From JACDAN01 sp963847235 (lineage in GTDB: Bacteria > Actinomycetota > Thermoleophilia > Gaiellales > Gaiellaceae): DNA of 64,000 bases. The stretch lies in assembly GCA_963847235.1 (NCBI GenBank), contig CAWJYU010000025.1, forward strand, positions 1 to 64,000. The letters run 5' to 3'. Shown one piece after another: positions 24,509 through 33,718 of this stretch; positions within the stretch are counted from its first letter, which is position 1; every line of letters begins with the position of its first letter. The position numbers and the translations under genes are program-made. The notes under the pieces are model-generated. The model worked only from the letters and a program-made list of their open reading frames with translations, was not told the DNA's origin and ran no database searches.

Positions 24509-25540
24509 TTGAGACTATCAGGCGAAAACCTCCGCTCCATCGTCGCAGCAGCAGGTGTCGTGCTCCTGCTCGCTGCCTGCGGCGGCGACGACGACGGGTC
24601 GAGCGCCGGCACCACTCAGCCGGAGAAGGCCGAGTTCAAGATCGGGCTCGTCACCGACGTCGGACAGCTGAACGACCGGGGCTTCAACCAGCTGGCGTAC
24701 GAGGGGCTCAAGCGGGCGGAGAAGGAGCTGGGCGTCGAGATCCGCGTCGCCCAGTCGAGGACGGCGGCGGATTACGTCCCGAACCACACGTCGCTCGCGC
24801 GGCAAGGCTTCGACCTGATGATCGGCGTCGGCTTCGCGCAGGGGGAGGCGGTCGCCACGGCTGCGAAGAGCTTCCCCGAAAGCCGCTACGCGATCATCGA
24901 CGTCGACCAGACGACACTGCCGGGCAAGCCGGCGAATATCCTCGGCGTCCTCTTCCGCGAGGAGCAGGCCGGATACCTCGCCGGCGTGCTGGCCGGGCTG
25001 TCGGTCAAGGATTCGCCGCCGATCGTGAGCTCCGTCGGCGGCTACAAGGAGCCGCCCGTCGACCGGTTCATTGCCGGCTACCAGGCCGGCGCCAAGTTCT
25101 CGAAGCCGGACGTCAAGACCCTCAACGGCTATTCGTCCGACTGGGACGACCAGGCGAAGTGCAAGGAGCTCGCGCTCGATCAGATCGCGCGCGGTTCAAG
25201 CGTCGTGTTCCAGGTTGCGGGTGGATGCGGCTTGGGGGCGCTCGACGCGGCCGGGGAGCGAAACGCCTGGGGGATCGGCGTCGACGCCGACCAGTCGTTC
25301 CTCGGGAACTTCGTGCTCACGAGCGCGATGAAGCGCGTCGACGAGGCCGTCTTCCGGATCATCCGGTCGGTCACGGACGGGACGTGGAAGGGCGGCCTGA
25401 ACGCGACCTTCGGCCTGGCCGAGCACGGCGTCGGGCTGGGGAAGCTCAACCCCGACGTGCCGCAGGAGCACCGCTCGATGCTCGAGGACGTCCAGCGGAA
25501 GATCCTCGCCGGCGAGATCGAGATTCCGAAGAGCCTCTAG
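24509..25540 (+). CDS. BMP-family substrate-binding lipoprotein (nucleoside-type ABC importer)
   Basis: 343 residues from TTG 24509. The signal sequence ends in the lipobox LLLAAC (Cys24), followed by an Asp/Gly/Ser linker. The BMP domain (PF02608) shows FKIGLVTDVGQLNDRGFNQL, VAQSRTAADYVPNHTSLARQ, VGFAQGEAVATAAKSFPESR, AIIDVDQTTLPGKPANILGV and IGVDADQSFLGNFVLTSAMK. Characterised members (BmpA/PnrA/Med types) bind purine nucleosides for uptake. No ATPase or permease gene is adjacent. The start codon is only four bases from that of the divergent NUDIX-type regulator, which may control it (inference). Its stop shares a CTAG with the convergent MoaD-like gene. Confidence 0.87.
   Translation: MRLSGENLRSIVAAAGVVLLLAACGGDDDGSSAGTTQPEKAEFKIGLVTDVGQLNDRGFNQLAYEGLKRAEKELGVEIRVAQSRTAADYVPNHTSLARQGFDLMIGVGFAQGEAVATAAKSFPESRYAIIDVDQTTLPGKPANILGVLFREEQAGYLAGVLAGLSVKDSPPIVSSVGGYKEPPVDRFIAGYQAGAKFSKPDVKTLNGYSSDWDDQAKCKELALDQIARGSSVVFQVAGGCGLGALDAAGERNAWGIGVDADQSFLGNFVLTSAMKRVDEAVFRIIRSVTDGTWKGGLNATFGLAEHGVGLGKLNPDVPQEHRSMLEDVQRKILAGEIEIPKSL
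24512..24517 (-). promoter_or_regulatory. -10 box TAGTCT of a probable leaderless NUDIX-regulator transcript
   Basis: On the minus strand TAGTCT ends seven bases before the GTG start at 24504. It lies inside the first codons of the divergent lipoprotein gene, so transcription of one may hinder the other. Confidence 0.4.
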
Positions 25541-25794
25541 CCGCCGGCGACTGCGGCGATGACGCGCACTTCGCCGGCGTCAGCCACCGGCGTGTGGAGC
25601 CCATCGAGCTCGCGGGTGTCCTTGCCGTCCACGTAGACGTTCACGAGCCGCCGCAGCTCGCCGCTCTCGTCGAAGAGCAGGTCCGCCACCGGTAGCTGGC
25701 GCAGCGCGTGCTCCACGGTCGCCGCGTCCACTTCGAATCGCCCCTGCCCGCCCGCCTGCGCGGCGAGCAACGAGGGCAGGACGACTACGACCAC
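25537..25794 (-). CDS. MoaD/ThiS-like ubiquitin-fold protein ending in GlyGly
   Basis: 85 residues from GTG 25794: MVVVVLPSLLAAQAGGQGRF, EVDAATVEHALRQLPVADLL, ELRRLVNVYVDGKDTRELDG and a C-terminus VIAAVAGG. The fold pattern (beta strand, helix with TVEHALRQL, NVYVDG strand, diglycine end) is that of MoaD/ThiS sulfur carriers. Molybdopterin or thiamine genes are not nearby; instead it overlaps the 3' end of a BNR-repeat protein by 10 bp, on the same strand. The MoaD/BNR pairing suggests a specialised use of the diglycine tail, as a sulfur carrier or protein tag, but nothing in the sequence shows which. Confidence 0.8.
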   Translation of the reverse strand: MVVVVLPSLLAAQAGGQGRFEVDAATVEHALRQLPVADLLFDESGELRRLVNVYVDGKDTRELDGLHTPVADAGEVRVIAAVAGG

Positions 25795-26852
25795 GAAACT
25801 TCGACCGACAGGATCGGCGGCAGCTGGCGCGCGATCTCCGTCCAGCCCGCCCCGCCATCGGTCGACGCGAACACCGAGCCGCTCTGCGTCCCGAAGTAGA
25901 CGCCGGACTGCTCGAGGCCGTCGAACGTGAAGCCCTCGCGCATCACGGCGCCCCAGGCGGGCTCGGGGAGCCCGTCCGACACGAGCGCCCAGCTGGCGCC
26001 GCCGTCGTCCGTCCGGTAGACGCCCAGCCTGCCGTCCGGCGTCACGCGGTTCTCCGCGCCCTCCTCGGGGATGACGTATGCGACGTCGGGATCGCGCGGG
26101 TCGAGGGCGAGCGGGAAGCCGAATCCGCTCGGGAGCCCGTTCCCCTCGAGCCGCTCCCAGCTCTCGCCCCGGTCGTCGGACCGGTAGACGCCGCAGTGGT
26201 TCTGCTGCCAGAGGCGGTCCGGCCGCTCGGGGTGGAGGAGCAGCTTGTGGACGCACTGGCCGACCTCCGGGAAGTTGTCCGGCTCCGGGAAGAAGTCGGC
26301 GGCGACGCCCTTGTTCGCGGGAGACCACGACTCGCCGCCGTCGTCCGTGCGAAACGTTCCGGCGGCGGAGATCGCGATGTACATCCGGTTCGGGTCGGAC
26401 GGGTCGAGCTGGATCGAGTGGCAGCACATCCCGCCGGCGCCGGGCTCCCACCGCTCGCGCGTCGGGTGCTCGAGCACGCTCTGGACGGGCTCGAAGGACT
26501 CGCCGCCGTCGGCCGACCGGAAGAGGACGCCCGGCGTGGCGCCGAGCCAGATCTCGTCGTCCTCCCGGCCGGGCTCGACGTGCCAGGTCTCCTCGAGCTT
26601 CAGCCCGGAGTCCTCGGGGAGGCCGAGGCCTTCCGCCCGCTGCCACGTCTTCCCGTCGTCGTTCGACCGCTGGAAGGTGCCGCCGTAGACGAAATTGTTC
26701 GCCGCGACCTGGAGCGATCCGTCGCGCCGGTCGCGGATCGCGTGGAAGACCGACCAGCCGGTGAGGAGCGGTCCCTCCAGCTCCCACGCGGTCCGGTCGT
26801 CGTTCCCGTGGAGGAGGAAGAGGCCTTTGCGTGTTCCGCAGAGCAGGAGCAC
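25785..26852 (-). CDS. BNR/sialidase-like beta-propeller protein
   Basis: 355 residues from GTG 26852. Repeated Asp-box-like units occur across the length: RSNDDGKTWQRA, RSADGGESFEPV, RTDDGGESWSPA, RSDDRGESWERL, RTDDGGASWALV and ASTDGGAGWTEI. This predicts a six- or seven-bladed propeller as in sialidase/VPS10/photosystem-stability-factor proteins. No signal peptide is evident (MLLLCGTRKGLFLLHGNDDR is the first blade), so it is probably cytoplasmic. True sialidase catalytic residues (Arg triad, FRIP) are absent. It is co-transcribed with the MoaD-like gene downstream (10-bp overlap) and is divergent from a PPOX gene 22 bp away. Function unknown. Confidence 0.8.
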   Translation of the reverse strand: MLLLCGTRKGLFLLHGNDDRTAWELEGPLLTGWSVFHAIRDRRDGSLQVAANNFVYGGTFQRSNDDGKTWQRAEGLGLPEDSGLKLEETWHVEPGREDDEIWLGATPGVLFRSADGGESFEPVQSVLEHPTRERWEPGAGGMCCHSIQLDPSDPNRMYIAISAAGTFRTDDGGESWSPANKGVAADFFPEPDNFPEVGQCVHKLLLHPERPDRLWQQNHCGVYRSDDRGESWERLEGNGLPSGFGFPLALDPRDPDVAYVIPEEGAENRVTPDGRLGVYRTDDGGASWALVSDGLPEPAWGAVMREGFTFDGLEQSGVYFGTQSGSVFASTDGGAGWTEIARQLPPILSVEVSWS

Positions 26853-26858
26853 CCGGCT

Positions 26859-26864
26859 AGCCTA
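26859..26864 (-). promoter_or_regulatory. -10 box TAGGCT of a probable leaderless BNR-protein transcript
   Basis: On the minus strand TAGGCT ends six bases before the GTG at 26852. The whole gap to the divergent PPOX start is only 22 bp, so both promoters must interleave here. Confidence 0.5.
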
Positions 26865-26874
26865 TGCAACCGCT

Positions 26875-27264
26875 GTGGCCGGGTTGACCGAAGAGCAGAA
26901 GCGGCTCCTCAAGGGCAGGAATTTCGCGGTCGTCGGCACCGTCGGCGCGGACGGAGCTCCGCAGCTGACGACGAACTGGATCGACTGGGACGGCGAGCAC
27001 GTCCTCGTCAACACGGCCGAGGGGCGCGTGAAGCCCGCGAACATCCGACGGAATCCCGTTGTCAGCGTCTGTGTCTACAACCACGAGAACCCGTACCAGT
27101 CGCTGACCGTCACCGGGCCTGCCGAGCTGACGCACGAAGGCGCCGAGGAGCACATCAACGAGCTCTCGCATCGCTACTTCGGTCGCGACTACCACTACGT
27201 GCCGGGCGAGAGGCGGGTGATCGCCCGGATCAAGCCCGAGCGCGTCTTCGCCCGCGGGTTCTGA
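26875..27264 (+). CDS. PPOX-class (F420/FMN split-barrel) oxidoreductase
   Basis: 129 residues from GTG 26875 (TTG 26884 is an alternative). The split-barrel core is clear: LTEEQKRLLKGRNFAVVGTV, GADGAPQLTTNWIDWDGEHV, LVNTAEGRVKPANIRRNPVV and SVCVYNHENPYQSLTVTG, ending ERRVIARIKPERVFARGF. Proteins of this pyridoxamine-phosphate-oxidase-like group in Actinobacteria commonly bind F420 (deazaflavin) and reduce diverse substrates. Local support is the FO-synthase gene cofGH in the same window. Cofactor choice is inference; FMN or heme cannot be excluded. The HMG-CoA-lyase-like gene starts two bases after its stop, so the two are probably co-transcribed. Confidence 0.82.
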   Translation: MAGLTEEQKRLLKGRNFAVVGTVGADGAPQLTTNWIDWDGEHVLVNTAEGRVKPANIRRNPVVSVCVYNHENPYQSLTVTGPAELTHEGAEEHINELSHRYFGRDYHYVPGERRVIARIKPERVFARGF

Positions 27265-27266
27265 CA

Positions 27267-28148
27267 TTGCTGCGGGAGGTCGGGCCGCGTGACGGCCTCC
27301 AGAACGAGCAGGAGGTCCTTCCGCCGGAGACGCGCGCCGAGCTGGTCGACCGGCTGGCCGCCGCCGGGCTGAGGCGGATCGAGGCGGCGAGCTTCGTCAA
27401 CCCCGAGCGGGTGCCGCAGATGGCGGGCGCGGAGGAGGTCGTTGCGGCGCTGGATCGCCGGGACGGGGTCGTCTACTCGGGCCTCGCACTCAACGAGCGC
27501 GGCTACGACCGGCTCCGCGCCACCGGGCTGGACGAGGTGTCGTTCGCGGTCGCCGCCACGGAGAGCTTCTCGGAGCGCAACGCGGGTGCGTCGGTCGAGG
27601 CCGCGCTGGCCGACGCCGAGCGCATCGTCGAGCGCGCCAAAGGGGACGGGCTTCGCGCCAGCGTGACGGTCTCGGTCGCCTTCGGCTGCCCGTTCGAGGG
27701 CGCCGTGGATCCGCAGCGCGTGCTGGCGATCGGGGAGCGGCTGGCGGCGACGCAGGCGGACGAGCTCGTCCTCGCGGACACGATCGGGGTCGCGACGCCG
27801 ACGCAGGTCACGCGGCTCGTCGAGGCGTTCGTGGGGCTCGGCAAGCCCGTCGGCGGCCACTTCCACAACACGCGCAACACCGGCTATGTCAACGCGCACG
27901 CCGCGCTCGCGGCGGGCGCCACCGCGCTCGACGCCTCGGTCGGCGGGCTCGGCGGCTGTCCCTTCGCGCCGAAGGCGACGGGCAACGTGGCGACGGAGGA
28001 TCTTGCCTACCTGCTCGAGGGCGAGGGCATCGAGACCGGTGTCGACCTCGAGGCGCTGATCGGGATCTCCCAGTGGCTCGAGGAGCTGCTCGGGCGTCGG
28101 CTCGAGGGCTACCTGTACCGCGCGGGCCTGTTCAGATCACGGCTCTGA
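27267..28148 (+). CDS. Hydroxymethylglutaryl-CoA lyase family enzyme
   Basis: 293 residues from TTG 27267. It begins LLREVGPRDGLQNEQEVLPP, the HMGL-like signature with the metal-binding Arg-Asp pair. The TIM-barrel continues through ASFVNPERVPQMAGAEEVVA and the HFHNTRNTGYVNAHAALAAG metal-binding region, and the active-site loop GGLGGCPFAPKATGNVATED carries Cys231, the catalytic residue of HMG-CoA lyase. The lyase cleaves 3-hydroxy-3-methylglutaryl-CoA to acetoacetate and acetyl-CoA in leucine breakdown; related hydroxyacyl-CoA lyases cannot be excluded. It follows the PPOX gene by two bases and overlaps the convergent cyclase gene by 17 bp. Confidence 0.87.
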   Translation: MLREVGPRDGLQNEQEVLPPETRAELVDRLAAAGLRRIEAASFVNPERVPQMAGAEEVVAALDRRDGVVYSGLALNERGYDRLRATGLDEVSFAVAATESFSERNAGASVEAALADAERIVERAKGDGLRASVTVSVAFGCPFEGAVDPQRVLAIGERLAATQADELVLADTIGVATPTQVTRLVEAFVGLGKPVGGHFHNTRNTGYVNAHAALAAGATALDASVGGLGGCPFAPKATGNVATEDLAYLLEGEGIETGVDLEALIGISQWLEELLGRRLEGYLYRAGLFRSRL

Positions 28149-28881
28149 CGAGCAGGAAGATCGCGGCAAGCGCGGCAAGGCTGAGGAACAGCGCAAGGAA
28201 CCCGACCAGCACGAGCTTTCCGAGCTTCTCGGTCGAGTCGTCCGGCGAGCCCGGCTCGAAGCCCGCGAGGACCTGCTCGTGGACCCTGCGCTCGATCTCG
28301 GCGGCCAGCGCATCCGCGGAGCTCGCGGGCGCCGCCGTCTTGAGCGGCGGGAAGGCGTCCGGCTGGTCGGAGAGCGAGAGCTCGAAGATCCGCTCGTGCT
28401 GGATGTCCTTCAGATTGGCCTCGCCGAGATCGCGGACGGCGGTGCCGTCCGGGATGCTGTTGCCGACCAGCGCCCGTGTCGTTTCGGAGAGCAGGATCTG
28501 CCCGCCGTGACCCGCCGAGCAGATGCGGGCGGCGCGGACCACGTCCATCCCGAGGTAGCCCTCCTCGCCGACCGTGGGCTCGCCGGTGTGGAGGCCCATC
28601 CGGACCTTGACGTCAACGCCGTCCGGCCAGCTGTGCACCGACAGCTCGCGCTGGGCGGCGACTGCGCCGGACACGGCGTCCCTTGCGCGCTCGAACGAGA
28701 AGAAGAATGCGTCTCCCTGCGTGTCGACCTCACGGCCGCCCGACTCGGTCAGCTGCTTGCGCAGGATCCGTCGATGCTCGCGGTGGACGTCCCCGTAGCG
28801 GTCCCCGAGCTGCTCGAGCAGCCGCGTCGATCCCTCGATGTCCGAGAAGAGAAAGGTGACCGTGCCGCCCGGAAGGGTCAA
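28132..28881 (-). CDS. Class III adenylate/guanylate cyclase with C-terminal membrane anchor
   Basis: 249 residues from TTG 28881, which overlaps the upstream stop (TTGA). The cyclase homology domain starts at once: GTVTFLFSDIEGSTRLLEQL (first metal Asp), later VDTQGDAFFFSFERARDAVS, VRMGLHTGEPTVGEEGYLGM and DVVRAARICSAGHGGQILLS (conserved Asn/Arg region partly altered). A linker leads to one membrane helix at the end (LVLVGFLALFLSLAALAAIF). An anchor at the C-terminus rather than the N-terminus is unusual for this class. It would make cAMP or cGMP from the cytoplasmic face; residues deciding the base are not resolved here. It is preceded by a small acidic-protein gene. Confidence 0.83.
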   Translation of the reverse strand: MTLPGGTVTFLFSDIEGSTRLLEQLGDRYGDVHREHRRILRKQLTESGGREVDTQGDAFFFSFERARDAVSGAVAAQRELSVHSWPDGVDVKVRMGLHTGEPTVGEEGYLGMDVVRAARICSAGHGGQILLSETTRALVGNSIPDGTAVRDLGEANLKDIQHERIFELSLSDQPDAFPPLKTAAPASSADALAAEIERRVHEQVLAGFEPGSPDDSTEKLGKLVLVGFLALFLSLAALAAIFLLVRAVI

Positions 28882-29003
28882 TCCGGTGGAAGCAGGCCGA
28901 GGCTCTCCTCGGCGCTCAGGCCCGGGTCGTCGTCCTCGCGCGCGTCCTCGTCCGTCTCCGGTGCATCCTCCGGCTCGAGCAGGTCGTCGGGCGTCTCGGT
29001 CAC
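28878..29003 (-). CDS. Small acidic protein (41 residues)
   Basis: Starts at GTG 29003, six bases after a -10-like TAGGCT, and reads MTETPDDLLEPEDAPETDED followed by AREDDDPGLSAEESLGLLPP and a final Asp. It is extremely acidic with no predicted secondary structure. The stop forms a TTGA overlap with the cyclase start, implying translational coupling. It could be a partner of the cyclase or simply its leader cistron; no family is recognised. Confidence 0.6.
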   Translation of the reverse strand: MTETPDDLLEPEDAPETDEDAREDDDPGLSAEESLGLLPPD

Positions 29004-29008
29004 AGGGC

Positions 29009-29015
29009 TAGCCTA
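29009..29015. promoter_or_regulatory. Overlapping divergent -10 boxes sharing TAGCCTA
   Basis: TAGCCT (29009-29014, plus strand) ends six bases before the ATG at 29021. On the other strand TAGGCT (29010-29015) ends six bases before the GTG at 29003. The two start codons are separated by only 17 bp, so one 7-bp core can serve both directions. Confidence 0.55.
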
Positions 29016-29020
29016 GACGG

Positions 29021-30941
<1,921 letters not shown>

Positions 30942-30976
30942 CCATAGTTCTCGGTCTTGCGGGGAAGACTCCCGCC

Positions 30977-32677
30977 ATGGCGAAGGCACGCGAGGTCCTT
31001 GCGGCGACACTGGCGCTTCTCGCGCTCTCGGCGGCCTTCGCCTCAGCGGCGACCTCCGAGATCCAGCAGGCGCAGACCAAGCCGAACATCGTCGTGCTGA
31101 TGACCGACGACCAGACGGTCGAGTCCATGCGGGTCATGACCAACGTGAACACCCTGCTCGGCGCGCGCGGGACGACGTTCACGAACAACTTCGCGTCGTA
31201 CCCGCTCTGCTGCCCGTCGAGGGCGACGTACATCACCGGCCAGTACGGCCACAACCACACGATCATGGGGAATGCCGCGCCGAGCGGCGGCTACGAGAAG
31301 CTCGCGCCGACGCACTCGAACACGCTTCCGGCGTGGCTGCGCGCGGCGGGCTACCACACCGTCCACGTCGGCAAGTACCTGAACGGTTACGGACGCGTGC
31401 GTCCGACGGAGGTCCCGGCGGGCTGGGCAGAGTGGTACGGCTCGACCGACCCGTCCACCTATCGGTTCTACAACTACACGCTGAACGAGAACGGCCGGCT
31501 CGTGACCTACGGAACGGGCGCGGCGAACTACCAAACCGACGTCTACGGGCGGAAGGCCGTCGACCTGATCCGCCGGCATGCGCCCTCGGCGCAGCCGTTC
31601 TTCCTCTCCGTTGCGTTCCTCGCGCCGCACAGCGGCGGGCCGCGGGAAGCCGGCGACCCGGCCAACCAGGCGACGCCGGTTCCGGCGCCGCGCCATAGGA
31701 ATCGGTTTGCGTCGGAGGCGCTGCCTGCGCCGCCGTCGCTGAACGAGGCGGACGTGTCGGACAAGCCGTCGGGCATCCGCAACCGCGGTGTGATCGGGCC
31801 GGCGCGCCTCAACGCGATCCGCGAGAACTACCAGCAGCGGCTGGAGTCGCTGCTCGCCGTCGACGAGGCGATCCGCGACATCGTCGCCGCGCTCGAGGCG
31901 TCAGGCGAGTCGAACCGAACGCTCATCGTCTTCACCGCCGACAACGGGTTCTTCCACGGTGAGCATCGCGTCCCCGCAGGAAAGGTGCTCGTCTACGAGC
32001 CGTCCGTGCGCGTGCCGCTGATCATCCGCGGCCCCGGCGTGCCTGCCGGCGCGCGCCGCTCGAACCTGGTCGCGAACATCGACCTCGCGCCGACGATCCT
32101 CGAGGCGGCAAAGGCCCGGCCCGGAAGGCGCCAGGACGGCCGCTCGCTGCTGCCGTTCGCGCGCGACGGGCTCCTGCGGTCGGGCAGGGACATCCTGCTC
32201 GAGACGCCGAGCTACAGCGCGATCCGCACGCCGCGGTTCGAGTTCGTCCAGCACACGAACGGCGAGCAGGAGCTCTACGACCTGGCCCGCGATCCCCACC
32301 AGCTCCAGAGCCTGCACGCGGATGGACGGTTCACCGCCGTGAAGACCGATCTCGCCGCGCGGCTCGGCCGCGCCCGCGCCTGTGCCGGCGACGCGTGCCG
32401 CCGCGGGCCTGTCCTCAGGCTCCAGGCGCGCTACCGCCGTGGGCAGGCAGGCTGCGTCCGCTCGACGGTCCGCCTTCGCGTCGGCGGCTCGGCCGCATCG
32501 CGGATCTCGACCGTGAGCTTCTACCGCGGCCGGACGAGGATCAAGCGCGACTCGCGGGCGCCGTTCACGGCGTCGGTGTCCCCGCGGCGCCTCCGCACGA
32601 GGACGCTCGTCCGGGCGCTCGTGGGGCTCCGGGACTCGCGAAGCGCGACGCTGGATCGCCCGCTCCGGGCCTGTTAG
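30977..32677 (+). CDS. Secreted sulfatase (type I) with C-terminal Ig-like extension
   Basis: 566 residues from ATG 30977. A signal peptide is clear (MAKAREVLAATLALLALSAA, cleavage near ASA). The sulfatase core follows: KPNIVVLMTDDQTVESMRVM, then the formylglycine motif CCPSR (Cys78, followed by ATYITGQYGHNHTI), HVGKYLNGYG, HSGGPREAGD, LIVFTADNGFFHGEHRVPAG and YEPSVRVPLIIRGPGVPAGA. The catalytic region is intact. The last ~110 residues are Arg/Cys-rich (CAGDACRRGPVLRLQARYRR, then VSFYRGRTRIKRDSRAPFTA) and look like a bacterial Ig-like module. It resembles N-acetylglucosamine-6-sulfatase relatives; the substrate is not certain. The FGE at 8114 could mature it before export. Confidence 0.88.
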   Translation: MAKAREVLAATLALLALSAAFASAATSEIQQAQTKPNIVVLMTDDQTVESMRVMTNVNTLLGARGTTFTNNFASYPLCCPSRATYITGQYGHNHTIMGNAAPSGGYEKLAPTHSNTLPAWLRAAGYHTVHVGKYLNGYGRVRPTEVPAGWAEWYGSTDPSTYRFYNYTLNENGRLVTYGTGAANYQTDVYGRKAVDLIRRHAPSAQPFFLSVAFLAPHSGGPREAGDPANQATPVPAPRHRNRFASEALPAPPSLNEADVSDKPSGIRNRGVIGPARLNAIRENYQQRLESLLAVDEAIRDIVAALEASGESNRTLIVFTADNGFFHGEHRVPAGKVLVYEPSVRVPLIIRGPGVPAGARRSNLVANIDLAPTILEAAKARPGRRQDGRSLLPFARDGLLRSGRDILLETPSYSAIRTPRFEFVQHTNGEQELYDLARDPHQLQSLHADGRFTAVKTDLAARLGRARACAGDACRRGPVLRLQARYRRGQAGCVRSTVRLRVGGSAASRISTVSFYRGRTRIKRDSRAPFTASVSPRRLRTRTLVRALVGLRDSRSATLDRPLRAC

Positions 32678-32707
32678 GGAGGGGTTGGCGTTTCGCCAAT
32701 CCCTCCC
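32677..32707 (+). terminator. Intrinsic terminator after the secreted sulfatase
   Basis: The arms gggaggggttggcg and cgccaatccctccc (one G-T pair) close on the loop ttt, starting at the last base of the stop codon. No long T-tract follows, so efficiency is uncertain. Confidence 0.75.
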
Positions 32708-32710
32708 TGA

Positions 32711-32742
32711 GAACCTTTCCAGAACGCTTACGAACCTCTAAC
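32711..32742. repeat. 32-bp imperfect repeat, copy 2
   Basis: Begins gaacctttccagaacgctta and mirrors the segment at 30911-30942 with seven transition differences. In the corresponding frame it reads ENLSRTLTNL followed by a stop, against ENFSGTLTSS and a stop in the YyaL gene. It could be a relic of a duplicated 3' gene end or a shared regulatory site. Confidence 0.45.
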
Positions 32743-32974
32743 GGCGATTCGTCGTTTCAGTCTCTGAAGGCGGGCACAAGGGCCGGGGACGTGGGGGGTC
32801 TCACTGGCATCGCTAGCCGATGTCGCCGTCCTCGGCCTCGCTCGCCGCTCCGCACCGCCGCTCAAGTCCGGCAGTCACGATCGCCGATCTCTCTCCTCGG
32901 GAGCGGCGGTGCGGAGAAGTTCGGCAAGTGGAACCAGGACGGCTGACCTAGCGCCGCTTTACGATCCTCCGGCC
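32743..32974 (+). promoter_or_regulatory. Leader region of the liv operon with a 16-bp inverted repeat
   Basis: No gene is seen in these 232 bases. The segment ctccgcaccgccgctc (32848-32863) is perfectly complementary to gagcggcggtgcggag (32901-32916), closing a 37-base loop. A smaller hairpin catcg/cgatg lies near 32808-32822. A TACGAT box (32960-32965) ends nine bases before the livG TTG. The inverted repeat may be a leader hairpin controlling the branched-chain amino acid transporter. Confidence 0.5.
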
Positions 32975-33718
32975 TTGGCGCTGCTGGAGGTCAGGAACGT
33001 CACCCGCCGGTTCGGCGGCATCGTTGCGCTCGACGACGTCTCCTTCGACGTCGAGGCCGGGCAGATCTCGGGCTTGATCGGCCCGAACGGGGCCGGCAAG
33101 ACGACGGTCTTCAACGTGATCACGCGGCTCTACCGCCCCGACGCCGGGGAGGTCGTCTTCGACGGCTCGAGCCTGCTGCGCACCAAGGTGCACAAGGTCG
33201 TGAGGCGCGGCGTCGCGCGCACGTTCCAGAACGTCGAGCTTTTTCCCGGCATGTCCGTGCTGGACAACGTGCGGGTAGGGACCCACGCGCGGAGCGGCTG
33301 GTTCGCCGAGCGGCGGGGGCGGCGACGGGCGATCGAGGCCCTGGAGGAGGTCGGCGCGGCCGACGTCGCGAGCCGTCCCGCGGTCGGGCTTCCGTTCGGG
33401 ACGCTGAAGCGCGTCGAGCTCGCTCGCGCCCTCGCCGCCGAGCCGCGGCTCCTGCTGCTGGACGAGCCGGCGGGCGGCCTCAATCACGAGGAGGTCGGCG
33501 CCCTCGGCGACCTGATCCGGCGAATCCGGAAGCAGCGCGACCTGACGATCCTCCTGGTCGAGCACCACATGAGCCTCGTCATGTCCGTCTCGGACCGGGT
33601 ACAGGTGCTCGACTTCGGCAGGAAGATCGCGGAAGGCACGCCCGCCGAGGTGCAGCGGAACCCGGCCGTGATCGAGGCCTACCTGGGGGAGGTGCCGCCA
33701 TCGCCCTCCTCGAGCTGA
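32975..33718 (+). CDS. livG: Branched-chain amino acid ABC transporter ATP-binding protein LivG
   Basis: 247 residues from TTG 32975. It begins MALLEVRNVTRRFGGIVALD and carries the Walker A motif GPNGAGKT (residues 36-43), the Q-loop (RTFQNVELFPGMSVLDNVRV), a signature in the LivG-typical form LPFGTLKRVELARALA, Walker B LLLLDEPAGGLN and an H-loop VEHHMSLVMSVSDRVQVLDF. LivG and LivF power import of Leu, Ile, Val or related amides by LivH and LivM. It is the first gene of the livGF-HMK run and overlaps livF by 19 bp. An upstream open extension has no family character. Confidence 0.92.
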   Translation: MALLEVRNVTRRFGGIVALDDVSFDVEAGQISGLIGPNGAGKTTVFNVITRLYRPDAGEVVFDGSSLLRTKVHKVVRRGVARTFQNVELFPGMSVLDNVRVGTHARSGWFAERRGRRRAIEALEEVGAADVASRPAVGLPFGTLKRVELARALAAEPRLLLLDEPAGGLNHEEVGALGDLIRRIRKQRDLTILLVEHHMSLVMSVSDRVQVLDFGRKIAEGTPAEVQRNPAVIEAYLGEVPPSPSSS

